From the NCBI GenBank assembly GCA_002356515.1, contig AP017605.1, positions 124,001 to 188,000 on the forward strand: a DNA stretch of 64,000 bases, written 5' to 3'. Positions 24,891 through 33,389 of this stretch are shown in pieces (the first letter of the stretch is position 1; the number at the start of each line of letters is the position of its first letter). The notes under the pieces were generated by a model that saw nothing but the letters and a program-made list of their open reading frames with translations, ran no database searches and was not told where the DNA came from. This stretch comes from Mesorhizobium loti. Lineage in GTDB: Bacteria > Pseudomonadota > Alphaproteobacteria > Rhizobiales > Rhizobiaceae. A program made the position numbers and the translations under genes.

Positions 24891-25589
24891 ATGCCAAGCT
24901 TGCCGGAACTGATGCCGACGCAGGTGTCGGACGAAACCTTTGGTGGCGTCACCTATCACATAGCGGGCGAACTGGTGCCCGTGCTGTCGGTCGATGTGAC
25001 GCAAATGCCTGTCTATTTCGAGCACCACATCCTGTTGTGGAAGAACTCCGCCATCACCATTGGCCTGAAATCGCTGAAAGGCGCGCTGAAGCGCATGATG
25101 GCCGGCATGCAGATCTTCGTCACCGAGGCGTCGGGGGCGGGTATCATCGCCTTCAGCCGCGACGGGCCCGGCCACATCGTGCCGATCCATCTCAGGCGCG
25201 GCGAGGAGATCCAGGTGCGCGAACACCAGTTTCTCGCCGCCACCGGCAATGTCGACTACACATTCGAGCGTGTCCGCGGGCTGGCGACGATGCTGTTTGG
25301 CCAGAGTGGCTTCTTCATCGACCGTTTTCGTGGCGATAGCGGCGACGGCATCGTCTGGCTGCACGGCTACGGCAATGTCTTCGAGAAAACGCTTGCTGCT
25401 GGCGAGACCATCGACATCGAGCCGGGCGGCTGGCTGTTCAAGGATACCTCGGTGAGGATGGAAACCAAGATCGACCGCCTGTCGAGCGGCTTCTTCGGCG
25501 CCAACATGAATTTCATCGTCAACCGCTTCACCGGCCCGGGACGCGTTGGCATCCAGTCGATGTATCTGCATATGCCGACGGAGGAGTAG
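24891..25589 (+). CDS. AIM24/TIGR00266 family protein
   Basis: A 232-residue beta-rich protein of the AIM24 (TIGR00266) family: VTYHIAGELVPVLSVDV, GLKSLKGALKRMMAG, LRRGEEIQVREHQFLAATGNVDY, GIVWLHGYGNVFEKTLAAGETIDIEPGGWLFKD. The family is named after a yeast mitochondrial protein; its bacterial role is unclear. No signal peptide is visible. ATG at 24891 is preceded by GAGGGGGG; a GTG 16 codons earlier is in frame but less likely. Confidence 0.88.
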   Translation: MPSLPELMPTQVSDETFGGVTYHIAGELVPVLSVDVTQMPVYFEHHILLWKNSAITIGLKSLKGALKRMMAGMQIFVTEASGAGIIAFSRDGPGHIVPIHLRRGEEIQVREHQFLAATGNVDYTFERVRGLATMLFGQSGFFIDRFRGDSGDGIVWLHGYGNVFEKTLAAGETIDIEPGGWLFKDTSVRMETKIDRLSSGFFGANMNFIVNRFTGPGRVGIQSMYLHMPTEE

Positions 25590-25654
25590 GCACGTGCCGG
25601 AAATCTCGGATGGGCGACGCGCCAGGGGACAAAGCGTGGCGTAGCCCAGTCCGC

Positions 25655-26506
25655 TCAGGCAACGGGAACGTCCACATTGTCGATCAGCCGGGTCTTGCCA
25701 AGCCAGGCGGCGGCGAGCAGGCGCCCGACGCGGTCGCGGCGCCAGGGCGCCAGTGTCAGGCTTTCGCGGGCCTCGACATAGTCGACTTTCTGGAAGCCGG
25801 TGGCGATCAGGGCGCGGCTGGCTTCACCGGTCGCGTCATCTTGATGTGCACCGGCCGCCAGCGCCGCTGCTGCCTTGTGCAGGATCGCGTTGAGCTGGCG
25901 GGCGACCGCGAGTTCAGACTCGCTGAGATAGGCGTTGCGTGACGACATGGCGAGACCATGCGCGTCGCGTATGGTCGGGGCGCCGATGATCTCGACGGGC
26001 AGGTCGAGGTCGCGGCAGAGCTGCCGGACGACACAAAGCTGCTGATAGTCCTTCTCGCCAAAGACCGCATAGTCGGGCGTTGCCTGGAGGAAGAGCTTGG
26101 CCACAACGGTGGCGACGCCCTCAAAAAAGGTCGGGCGAAAGTCCGATTCAAGCCCGGCGGAGGGGCCGCCGACCGCGATCCTGGTGGCGAAGCCGGCGGG
26201 ATACATCGCGCCGACCGTGGGCGTGAAGGCAAGATCGGCCTTGACCGTCGCCAGCAGATCCAGGTCGCGGGCGAGCCGGCGCGGATACTTGTCGAGATCC
26301 TCGCTCGGCGCGAACTGCGTCGGGTTGACGAAAATCGACACCACGCAGCGCTCGGCTTTTCCCCTGGCGATCCTGATCAGCGAGAGATGCCCTTCATGCA
26401 GCGCGCCCATGGTTGGCACCATGGCGACGCGCAAGCCATCGCGCCTCCAGTCACCGATCCGCGCGCGAAGTGCGGCGACGCTGTCGACGACGTCAGGCCG
26501 GCTCAT
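25655..26506 (-). CDS. panC: Pantothenate synthetase
   Basis: PanC joins pantoate and beta-alanine using ATP to give pantothenate (vitamin B5). The 283-residue protein has the HIGH-like PTMGALHEGHLSLI, the FVNPTQFAPSEDLDKYPR segment, VFGEKDYQQL and the KMSKS-like AMSSRNAYLS. Its ATG overlaps the panB stop by 4 bp (ATGA), so panB-panC is one operon. Confidence 0.96.
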   Translation of the reverse strand: MSRPDVVDSVAALRARIGDWRRDGLRVAMVPTMGALHEGHLSLIRIARGKAERCVVSIFVNPTQFAPSEDLDKYPRRLARDLDLLATVKADLAFTPTVGAMYPAGFATRIAVGGPSAGLESDFRPTFFEGVATVVAKLFLQATPDYAVFGEKDYQQLCVVRQLCRDLDLPVEIIGAPTIRDAHGLAMSSRNAYLSESELAVARQLNAILHKAAAALAAGAHQDDATGEASRALIATGFQKVDYVEARESLTLAPWRRDRVGRLLAAAWLGKTRLIDNVDVPVA

Positions 26507-27363
26507 GTCTCATCTCCGCCGTTTGAGCCCGAAAAGGCTTTTGAGCCCGAAAAGACATGGGCAGGGCCGGGGAATGTCCGGTCTCGCACCTCCGCTGCAT
26601 AGCGCTCGGCGGCGTGCGCGATCACGCTGCGCAGATCGGCATATTCCTTGACGAATTTCGGCACCCGGTCGACGGTCAGCCCGACCATGTCGTCGATGAC
26701 CAGGATCTGGCCATCGCAGTCACCGCTGGCCCCGATGCCGATGGTTGGAATGGCGATGCGGCGGGTGATGTCGGCGGCGACCGCCTCGATGGTGCCTTCG
26801 ATGACCACGGAGAACGCGCCGGCTTTTTCGACGGCGAGCGCGTCGGCCATCAGCGCCGCGACGTTCTCGTCCGTGCGGCCCTTGATCTTGTAGCCGCCAT
26901 CCTTCTCCACCGATTGCGGCAGCAGGCCGATATGGCCCATGACCGGAATGCCTGCGGCGACAATTGCCGCGATCTGCCCGGCCATGTCGACGCCACCTTC
27001 GAGTTTCACCGCCTGGCAGCCGGTCTCATCGACGATGCGCCGCGCCGAGGCCACCGCCTGCGCCGCCGAATCCTCATAGCTGCCCGCCGGCATGTCGACG
27101 ACGACGCAGGCCCTGGCCGAGCCGCGCATCACGGCTTGCCCGTGCGCGATCATCATCTCGAGCGAGGCGCCCAGCGTTGTCGCATGGCCATGCAGGACCA
27201 TGGCGACGCTGTCGCCGACCAGGAGCAGGTCGACATGCGGATCAAGCAGGCGAGCGACGGGATAAGTGTAGGCTGTCAGGCAGACCAGTGGTGTGCCGCT
27301 CTTGCGGCGACGAATCAGCTCGGCGCCGATGCGAATGTCGGTGGTCGGCAATTCCGTGGCCAA
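26503..27363 (-). CDS. panB: 3-methyl-2-oxobutanoate hydroxymethyltransferase (ketopantoate synthase)
   Basis: PanB adds a hydroxymethyl group from 5,10-methylene-THF to 2-oxoisovalerate, the first committed step to pantothenate. The 286-residue TIM barrel has LVCLTAYTYPVARLLD, LLVGDSVAMVLHGHATT, VKLEGG, MGHIGLLPQSV and ITRRIAIPTIGIGAS. The C-terminus carries a short repeat (FSGSKAFSGSNGG) not needed for the fold. First gene of the panBC operon, divergent from the NDUFA12 gene with a 230-bp gap. Confidence 0.96.
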   Translation of the reverse strand: MATELPTTDIRIGAELIRRRKSGTPLVCLTAYTYPVARLLDPHVDLLLVGDSVAMVLHGHATTLGASLEMMIAHGQAVMRGSARACVVVDMPAGSYEDSAAQAVASARRIVDETGCQAVKLEGGVDMAGQIAAIVAAGIPVMGHIGLLPQSVEKDGGYKIKGRTDENVAALMADALAVEKAGAFSVVIEGTIEAVAADITRRIAIPTIGIGASGDCDGQILVIDDMVGLTVDRVPKFVKEYADLRSVIAHAAERYAAEVRDRTFPGPAHVFSGSKAFSGSNGGDET

Positions 27364-27593
27364 TCGTCACCTCCCTCGGCCCATGGCCGGATTGGATATC
27401 CGCATGGGCGCGCTGAGCTTTAGAAAGAGCGCAAAGGCTTGGCAAGCGCGCATCCTGCCGCCTCTCGGGATCACGGGCTTGTGTCGGCTCCTTGGCGCGC
27501 CATTTGCGCGCTGCCTGCGGCAAAACCCTTGCCTTCCCGAATGCCTGACGCCATAAGCAGGAAACAGGCGCCGCCTGCGCAAAGGGTTCCGAG

Positions 27594-27992
27594 ATGAAGA
27601 CTTTCCTGACGCAGTTTTTCACCTGGTGGAACAGCCAGACGCTGGGAACGCGTCTGCACACATGGCGGTACGGCAAGAGGGTCGGCCAGGACGAGGTCGG
27701 CAATGTCTATTACGAAGGCGGCGTCGATTCGGAAGGCCGCACGCGCCGTTGGGTCATCTACCGCAACTATTCCGAAGCCTCGGCCATTCCGCCCGGCTGG
27801 CACGGCTGGATCCATCACCGTGTCGACCTCGCGCCGCCCAGTGACGACTACAAGCCGCGCGACTGGCAGAAGCCGCACCAGCCCAATCTGACCGGCACGC
27901 CGGCGGCCTATCGCCCGAAGGGTTCGGTGCTGACCAATCAGCATCGCCCGCAGGTCACGGGTGACTACGACGCGTGGACGCCCGGGTCGTAA
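27594..27992 (+). CDS. NDUFA12-like accessory subunit of NADH:ubiquinone oxidoreductase (complex I)
   Basis: A 132-residue protein of the NDUFA12/B17.2 family, recognised by TWWNSQTLGTRLHTWRYG, VGQDEVGNVYYEGG, RRWVIYRNYSEASAIPPGWHGWIHH and WQKPHQPNLTGTPAAYRPKGS. This accessory subunit is shared by mitochondrial and alphaproteobacterial complex I and sits on the peripheral arm; here it is far from any nuo operon. The DUF2155 gene follows 158 bp downstream, an order I recall as conserved in Rhizobiales. The SD is weak. Confidence 0.92.
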   Translation: MKTFLTQFFTWWNSQTLGTRLHTWRYGKRVGQDEVGNVYYEGGVDSEGRTRRWVIYRNYSEASAIPPGWHGWIHHRVDLAPPSDDYKPRDWQKPHQPNLTGTPAAYRPKGSVLTNQHRPQVTGDYDAWTPGS

Positions 27993-28150
27993 CGACCCGG
28001 CTGGTAACAGCGCCCCGACTTGTCACGGCACGAAGTGCAGGCCGGTCCTTTATCGCCACAATTGGTGTTTAGCTGCTTGCTGATCAGAAAACGGCGACTA
28101 GCCTTGGCGATCGACGGAATCACCCGGGCGCGAACCACCGGTACCCCTAT

Positions 28151-28753
28151 ATGAGCTTTTTCAACCTGATACCGACGGGAGGCCTGACGCTAGCCGCCAG
28201 CCTCGCCGTCAGCACCGCGGCTTTTGCGGCTTCGCCCACACCGGCTGTACCCGCCGCGCCCGCCCCGGCGGCGCCTGCTGGATCGGACCGCATCACCAAT
28301 CCGGTCGCCGAGTTCGCCGGCATCGACAAGATCACCGGCCGCATCATCACCTTCGACGTCTATATCGACGAGACGGTGCAGTTCGGTGCTTTGCAGGTGA
28401 CGCCGCGCGTCTGCTATTCGCGGCCGCAGACTGAGGAGCCGAGGACCGATTCCTTCGTCGAGGTCGACGAGATCACGCTCGACCGCAAGATCCGCCGCAT
28501 CTTCACCGGCTGGATGTTCGCCGAAAGTCCGGGGCTCAACGCCGTTGAGCATGCCGTCTATGACGTCTGGCTGAAGGAATGCAAGCAGAAGTCGGACGTA
28601 CCGGCGCCCGACGCAACCAAGGCTGACGCCACCAAGGCCGACGCCCCGAAGCCGGCCGCCACCAAGCCTGCCGCCGCCAAGCCGCCGGCAGCGGCCAGCC
28701 CGGATGCGGAACAGCCCGATCTTACGGAACCGGGCGCCACCGACGCCAACTGA
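28151..28753 (+). CDS. DUF2155 exported protein
   Basis: A 200-residue protein with an N-terminal signal peptide (residues 1-27, ending AAFAAS), an Ala/Pro-rich spacer, and a DUF2155 domain (about 50-150). The domain is marked by ITGRIITFDVYIDETVQFGAL, VTPRVCYSRPQTEEPRTDSFV and FTGWMFAESPGLNAVEHAVYDVWL, with two conserved cysteines. The last ~50 residues are a low-complexity tail of D/A-T-K-A-D and A-A-K-P units. Role unknown; the pairing with the NDUFA12 gene hints at an envelope or respiratory role. Confidence 0.85.
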   Translation: MSFFNLIPTGGLTLAASLAVSTAAFAASPTPAVPAAPAPAAPAGSDRITNPVAEFAGIDKITGRIITFDVYIDETVQFGALQVTPRVCYSRPQTEEPRTDSFVEVDEITLDRKIRRIFTGWMFAESPGLNAVEHAVYDVWLKECKQKSDVPAPDATKADATKADAPKPAATKPAAAKPPAAASPDAEQPDLTEPGATDAN

Positions 28754-28828
28754 TCCCCCGGAACCGTCACGTCCATCATGCGTTGGACCATTGACGACCG
28801 CGCATCGATGCGCCCGGAGGATATTTCG

Positions 28829-29215
28829 ATGTCAGACAGCAAGCGGATCACGGCGAGCAAGGAAGAGTTGCTCGAACTCGAAAAAGGGTTCTGGACAGGG
28901 GACGAGGCCTACTACGCGGCCAATGCCGACACGGAATGCCTGGTGGCATTTCCGCAAATGGCAAAGGCGATGGACAATGCCGATCTGGCCAAGACCGCAA
29001 CCAAGCCCAACCGCTGGCGCGATCTCGATATCGAGCTCAAGGGAATCATCGAACCGGGCAGTGATATCGTCATGCTGACCTACGAGGCGCATGCGACTCG
29101 GGAGAATGGCGACCCTTACGCGGCGCTGGTCAGCACCGGCTATGTCCATCGTGTCAACGGCTGGAAGATGATGTTCCATTCGCAGACGCCGCTGGAGGCT
29201 GCAGCGAAGACCTGA
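28829..29215 (+). CDS. NTF2-like (SnoaL/DUF4440-type) protein
   Basis: A 128-residue cone-fold protein: KEELLELEKGFWTGDEAYY, CLVAFPQMAK, DIELKGIIEPGSDIVMLTYEAHATRENG and ALVSTGYVHRVNGWKMMFHSQTPL. The pattern fits DUF4440-type NTF2-like proteins, which bind or convert small molecules or act as stress proteins. The ATG at 28829 has GGAGGA about 9 nt upstream. It converges on the sigma-1.1-like gene with 25 bp between stops. Confidence 0.8.
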   Translation: MSDSKRITASKEELLELEKGFWTGDEAYYAANADTECLVAFPQMAKAMDNADLAKTATKPNRWRDLDIELKGIIEPGSDIVMLTYEAHATRENGDPYAALVSTGYVHRVNGWKMMFHSQTPLEAAAKT

Positions 29216-29240
29216 TCATCTGGGTGGTCCGGCGGATCGT

Positions 29241-29423
29241 TTACTCGGTGATACGTATCCCATGCTCGGAGAGAGCAGCCAATATGTCTTCAATCTCGGT
29301 CGAACTGAATTCACGTTTGGGAAGCAGTTGGTCGAGCTGACCCATTGTGGCGTCTCTGCCCTTTGTGATCAGCGCTTGAACAATCGGCTGCATATCCGCT
29401 CGAAGGTGGATTTCGCTCGACAT
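29241..29423 (-). CDS. Stand-alone sigma-70 region 1.1-like small protein
   Basis: A 60-residue acidic protein that matches region 1.1 of primary sigma factors along most of its length. It has ALITKGRDATMGQLDQLLP followed by FSSTEIEDILAALSEHGIRITE, next to the RpoD pattern (K)RGYVTMDELNSVLP...TSEQIEDTMSMLSDMGINVIE. No region 1.2-4 follows, so it cannot be a sigma factor. In full-length sigma, region 1.1 is a DNA mimic occupying the RNA polymerase channel; a free copy could act in trans, which is inference. GGAGAG precedes the ATG by 6 nt. It starts 13 bp after the aat stop and is the last gene of the aroQ-accBC-aat run. Confidence 0.8.
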   Translation of the reverse strand: MSSEIHLRADMQPIVQALITKGRDATMGQLDQLLPKREFSSTEIEDILAALSEHGIRITE

Positions 29424-29436
29424 CGAAGCTCTCCGG

Positions 29437-30054
29437 TCACGGAAAAAAGATCGCCTCGCCCTTCAACGCATCGGCGAGCATCTTCTCATACTTGCCGCGT
29501 GGCACGTCGACGGCGCCAAAGCGCTTGAGGTGCTCGGTGGTGAATTGGGTATCAAGTAGCGCGAAGCCGCGCGCCTTCAAGCGTTCGACGAGATGCACGA
29601 GGCAGATCTTCGACGCATCCGTCTCCTTGGAAAACATGCTTTCGCCGAAGAACACCCGTCCGAGTGACACACCATAGAGGCCGCCGACCAACTGGTCCTC
29701 ATGCCAGGCCTCGACCGAATGGCAGTGGCCCATGCGGTGTAGTTGCACATAGGCCTCGCGGATCGGCGCGTTGATCCAGGTCGAGCGCCGCTCCTCGCGC
29801 TTTTCGGCGCAACCGTCGATCGTGGCCTCGAAATCGAAGTCGAAGCGTATGTCGAATGGGCTTTTGCGGATCGCTTTCTTCAGGCTTTTGGGTGTGTGGA
29901 ACCCGTCGAGCGGGATGATGCCGCGCGTCTCCGGCCGGACCCAGAAGACTTCCGGGTCGTTGGCGCTTTCGGCCATCGGGAAGACGCCCGAGGCATAGGC
30001 CTTGAGCAGGAGGTCGGTGGGGATGCGATAGCCGGGTGCGTAGGGACGGGTCAT
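29437..30054 (-). CDS. aat: Leucyl/phenylalanyl-tRNA-protein transferase
   Basis: Aat attaches Leu or Phe to proteins with N-terminal Lys or Arg, marking them for ClpS/ClpAP degradation (N-degron pathway). The 205-residue protein has the family pattern: [79 protein letters not shown] and [21 protein letters not shown]. Separated from accC by 12 bp, so probably co-transcribed. Confidence 0.95.
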   Translation of the reverse strand: MTRPYAPGYRIPTDLLLKAYASGVFPMAESANDPEVFWVRPETRGIIPLDGFHTPKSLKKAIRKSPFDIRFDFDFEATIDGCAEKREERRSTWINAPIREAYVQLHRMGHCHSVEAWHEDQLVGGLYGVSLGRVFFGESMFSKETDASKICLVHLVERLKARGFALLDTQFTTEHLKRFGAVDVPRGKYEKMLADALKGEAIFFP

Positions 30055-30066
30055 CGCGTCCCCGGA

Positions 30067-31410
30067 CTATTCTTCCTTGGCCAGGTATTTTTCCAGCCAA
30101 TGGATATCATAGTCGCCATTGGCGATGTCGGCATTGCCGACCAGATCGCGAAACAGCGGCAAGGTTGTCTTGATGCCATCGACGACGAATTCATCCAGCG
30201 CCCGCCTCAACCGCATCATGCACTCGACGCGGTTGCGCCCATGCACGATCAGCTTGCCGATCAGGCTGTCGTAATAGGGCGGGATCTTGTAGCCGGAATA
30301 GACGCCGGAATCGACGCGGATGCCGAGACCGCCCGGCGTGTGGAAATGGGTGATGGTGCCGGGTGAGGGGGTGAAGGTGCGCGGATCCTCGGCGTTGATT
30401 CGGCATTCGATGGCGTGGCCATTGAACTTGATGTCTTCCTGCTTGACCGAAAGACCGCCACCGGAAGCGACGCGGATCTGCTCATGCACGAGATCGATGC
30501 CGGTGATCGCTTCCGTCACCGGATGCTCGACCTGCAGGCGCGTGTTCATCTCGATGAAATAGAACTCGCCATTCTCGTACAGGAACTCGATCGTGCCGGC
30601 GCCGGAATAGCCGAGATCGGCGATGGCTTTGGCGCAGATGCCGCCGATGCGGGACCGCTCCTCGGCGTTGAGCGCCGGCGAATTGGCCTCTTCCCAGACT
30701 TTCTGGTGGCGCCGTTGCAGCGAACAGTCGCGTTCGCCGAAATGCACGCCGCGGCCAAAGCCGTCGCCGAACACCTGCACTTCGATATGGCGCGGCTTCT
30801 GCAGGTACTTTTCGATGTAGACGGCGTCGTCGCCAAAAGCGGCGCCCGCTTCCGTGCGCGCCGTCTGCAAGGCGACCTCGAGGTCCTCCTCGGTGAGTGC
30901 AACCTTCATGCCACGGCCGCCGCCGCCGGCCGAGGCCTTGATGATCACGGGATAGCCGATTTCGGCAGCAATGCGCTTGGCTTCCTTCTCATCGGTCACC
31001 GCGCCGTCGGAGCCGGGCACCACCGGAATGCCGAGGCGCTTGGCGGTGCGCTTGGCCTCGATCTTGTCGCCCATAATGCGGATATGGTCGCCGGACGGGC
31101 CGATGAAGGTGATGTTGTGCGCGGCCAATATGTCGGCGAACTTGGCATTCTCCGACAGAAAGCCGTAGCCTGGATGCACGGCGTCGGCGCCGGTGATCTC
31201 GCAGGCCGCGACGATCTGATGGATGTTGAGATAGCTGTCGCGCGATGGCGGCGGGCCGATGCACACGCTTTCGTCGGCGAGCCTGACATGCATGGCGTCG
31301 GCGTCGGCGGTCGAATGCACCACCACCGTCTGGATGCCGAGTTCCTTGCAGGCGCGAAGCACCCGAAGCGCGATTTCGCCGCGATTGGCGATGAGGATCT
31401 TCTGGAACAT
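30067..31410 (-). CDS. accC: Acetyl-CoA carboxylase, biotin carboxylase subunit
   Basis: AccC carboxylates biotin on AccB using ATP and bicarbonate, the first half-reaction of malonyl-CoA formation. The 447-residue protein begins [20 protein letters not shown] and has the ATP-grasp glycine loop [10 protein letters not shown], the [14 protein letters not shown] segment, [16 protein letters not shown] and [12 protein letters not shown]. Length is standard. It follows accB by 10 bp in the aroQ-accB-accC-aat operon. Confidence 0.97.
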   Translation of the reverse strand: MFQKILIANRGEIALRVLRACKELGIQTVVVHSTADADAMHVRLADESVCIGPPPSRDSYLNIHQIVAACEITGADAVHPGYGFLSENAKFADILAAHNITFIGPSGDHIRIMGDKIEAKRTAKRLGIPVVPGSDGAVTDEKEAKRIAAEIGYPVIIKASAGGGGRGMKVALTEEDLEVALQTARTEAGAAFGDDAVYIEKYLQKPRHIEVQVFGDGFGRGVHFGERDCSLQRRHQKVWEEANSPALNAEERSRIGGICAKAIADLGYSGAGTIEFLYENGEFYFIEMNTRLQVEHPVTEAITGIDLVHEQIRVASGGGLSVKQEDIKFNGHAIECRINAEDPRTFTPSPGTITHFHTPGGLGIRVDSGVYSGYKIPPYYDSLIGKLIVHGRNRVECMMRLRRALDEFVVDGIKTTLPLFRDLVGNADIANGDYDIHWLEKYLAKEE

Positions 31411-31420
31411 CCGGCCCGCT

Positions 31421-31882
31421 CTACTCGATCACGACGAGCGGCATGCCGTATTCGACCGGCGTCGCGTCCTCGAACAGGATCGCCGTCACCGTGCCGGCGC
31501 GCGGCGAGGGGATCTGGTTCATCGTCTTCATCGCCTCGATGATCAGCAGCGTCTGGCCTTCCTTGACCTTCTGGCCGACCTCGATGAACGCCTTGGCGTC
31601 GGGCGACGGCGCCAGATAGGCGGTGCCGACCATCGGCGAGGTGACCGCGTTCTTCGATACGTCGACCGCTGCCGGGGCGGCCGCGGCAGCGGGCTGGGCA
31701 GCTGCCGCCGGCGCATAGCTGGGCTGGGGGGCTGCAATCGCGTGGACGGCAGGTGCCTGCCGCGACACGCGCACCTTCAAGTCACCCAGTTCGACCTCGA
31801 TTTCGGTCAGGTTGGTGTCATTCAGTATGCCCGCCAGATCGCGGATCAGTTGCTGGTCAACACCGGTCTTCTTTATCGACAT
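31421..31882 (-). CDS. accB: Acetyl-CoA carboxylase, biotin carboxyl carrier protein
   Basis: A 153-residue BCCP. N-terminal [31 protein letters not shown], an Ala/Pro-rich flexible linker (about 55-85), and a C-terminal biotinyl domain with the biotin lysine in EAMKTMNQ (Lys119, 34 residues from the end). The start at 31882 matches the family and has AAGG upstream. An in-frame ATG at 31912, ten codons earlier, overlaps the aroQ stop as ATGA and could serve for coupled translation, so the N-terminus is not certain. Confidence 0.94.
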   Translation of the reverse strand: MSIKKTGVDQQLIRDLAGILNDTNLTEIEVELGDLKVRVSRQAPAVHAIAAPQPSYAPAAAAQPAAAAAPAAVDVSKNAVTSPMVGTAYLAPSPDAKAFIEVGQKVKEGQTLLIIEAMKTMNQIPSPRAGTVTAILFEDATPVEYGMPLVVIE

Positions 31883-31908
31883 TTTCGAGCCTTCTGTTTG
31901 TTGGCCGG

Positions 31909-32343
31909 TCATAGGCGTGCGGCCAGCGCCTGTAGCGCCAGCGTGTAACCGAGCGGCCCAAAGCCACAGATCATGCCGACGGCGACCGGCGCGACCATGG
32001 AGACGTGGCGGAATGATTCCCGCGCATGGATGTTGGAAAGGTGAACTTCGGCGACCGGCAGCGGCGCAACCGAACGGATGGCGTCGTGGATCGCGATCGA
32101 GGTGTGGCTGTAGGCACCCGGATTGATGACGATGCCGGCGGCCTTGTCGCCGGCTTCCTGGATCCAGTCGACGAGATCGCCCTCATGGTTCGACTGGCGG
32201 AAATCGATCTCGAGCCCGAGCGCCGTGCCGGCCTGCTTGCAGTCGTCGGCGATCGCGGCAAGCGTCTTGCCGCCATAGATGCCCGGCTCGCGCTTGCCGA
32301 GCGCGTTGAGATTGGGACCGTTCAGGACGAAAACCGTTTTCAA
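31909..32343 (-). CDS. aroQ: 3-dehydroquinate dehydratase, type II
   Basis: AroQ dehydrates 3-dehydroquinate to 3-dehydroshikimate in aromatic amino acid synthesis. The 144-residue protein has the type II motifs [19 protein letters not shown] (active-site Tyr), [46 protein letters not shown] and [11 protein letters not shown]. The start codon is TTG at 32343; the family begins here and no ATG fits. It heads the acc operon. Confidence 0.95.
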   Translation of the reverse strand: MKTVFVLNGPNLNALGKREPGIYGGKTLAAIADDCKQAGTALGLEIDFRQSNHEGDLVDWIQEAGDKAAGIVINPGAYSHTSIAIHDAIRSVAPLPVAEVHLSNIHARESFRHVSMVAPVAVGMICGFGPLGYTLALQALAARL

Positions 32344-32361
32344 AAAAGCCGACCTTTTCCG

Positions 32362-32382
32362 GCGCCGGTATCAAACCGGCGC
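32362..32382 (-). terminator. Hairpin in the dsbA-like/aroQ spacer
   Basis: Perfect 8-bp stem (GCGCCGGT / ACCGGCGC) with a 5-nt loop, about 20 nt upstream of the aroQ start and 107 nt past the DsbA-like stop on the minus strand. A T6 run lies 14 nt after it, inside the aroQ SD-start region. It could end the upstream transcript or influence aroQ expression; evidence is structural only. Confidence 0.3.
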
Positions 32383-32488
32383 GCTGGGCCTCTATACCGG
32401 GCATAGCCGTCCGCGAAAAGAGCGCAAGTGCGTTCTTTCACTGTCCACAACAGGCCGAAATCCGCCCGTGAAGAAAACCCCTGGCTGA

Positions 32489-33325
32489 TCAAAGCGCGGC
32501 TTTCGCCGCCTCGATCTTTTGCGTCAGCACTTCCTGCCCGAGAGCCCCAAACACCACCTCATTGCCGACGACATAGGACGGCGTTCCGGTGATCGACAGC
32601 TTATTGGCAAGATCATAGGTCTTGGAGAAGGCCTCGGTGATCGACGGGTCCTTCATCTTCTCGCGCAGCGTCGCCTCGTCGGCGCCGAGCGAAAGCGCGA
32701 TCTTGATCGCGGCCGCCTCGGTGGCGCGTCCCTGGCCGCCGAGCAGTGCGTTGTGGAACTCGCCGTATTTTTCCGGCTTCATCAGATGGAAGGCCATCGA
32801 GACGACGCTGGCTTTTTGCGAATCCGGGCCGAGGATCGGGAATTCCTTGAGCACGAAGCGCAGATCCGGATCAGCCTTGGTCAGGGCTCGCATGTCCTCG
32901 ATGGCGCGTTTGCAGAAGCCGCAATTGTAGTCGTAGAACTCAACGATCGTCACCTTGCCGTTCGGGTTGCCGACGATGCCGTCGAAGCTGGAGTTGAAGA
33001 TCTGCTCCTTGGCGTTCTTGATGACGCCCAGCGCGGCGATCCGTTGTTCTTCCTTCTGCTTGGCCTCGAGCGCGTCCTGCACTTCGAGCAGCACTTCCGG
33101 GTTCTTCAGGAGGTAGTCGCGGATTATGCCCTCGACCTCGGTGCGGTCGATCTTGGTATCGGCCGCCTTGGTGTCGGCCCCTGCCGTCTGGACAGGCTGA
33201 GTCGCCTGGACAGGCTGCGTTGTACCGGCCTTGGCAATCTGCGGGCTGCCGGCGACGAAACCGAAAGCCAGCATGGCGAGGGCCACAGCGATCCCCGTTG
33301 TGCCCAGCAGCAGTGCCTTTTTCAT
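32489..33325 (-). CDS. Exported thioredoxin-fold protein, DsbA family
   Basis: A 278-residue exported protein. Residues 1-33 form a signal or anchor sequence. A short TQPVQA/TQPVQT duplication (36-47) and a charged helical stretch (~60-110) precede the thioredoxin fold, with active-site CGFC (135-138) in EFYDYNCGFCKRA and the cis-proline loop ITGTPSYVV. It probably acts as a periplasmic thiol oxidoreductase (disulfide formation or isomerisation). It lies 64 bp downstream of the M48 protease gene on the same strand, consistent with a shared role in envelope protein quality. Confidence 0.9.
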   Translation of the reverse strand: MKKALLLGTTGIAVALAMLAFGFVAGSPQIAKAGTTQPVQATQPVQTAGADTKAADTKIDRTEVEGIIRDYLLKNPEVLLEVQDALEAKQKEEQRIAALGVIKNAKEQIFNSSFDGIVGNPNGKVTIVEFYDYNCGFCKRAIEDMRALTKADPDLRFVLKEFPILGPDSQKASVVSMAFHLMKPEKYGEFHNALLGGQGRATEAAAIKIALSLGADEATLREKMKDPSITEAFSKTYDLANKLSITGTPSYVVGNEVVFGALGQEVLTQKIEAAKAAL

Positions 33326-33389
33326 CGTTCTCGTTCCTTTTGCCTGTTTCCCAGTCCGGCTGTGTCGCAGCGCGTGATCGGAAGGTTCA

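Noticed and set aside
30415..31542. 375-residue plus-strand frame opposite accC
   Set aside because: Reverse-strand shadow; accC motifs are continuous and of normal length.
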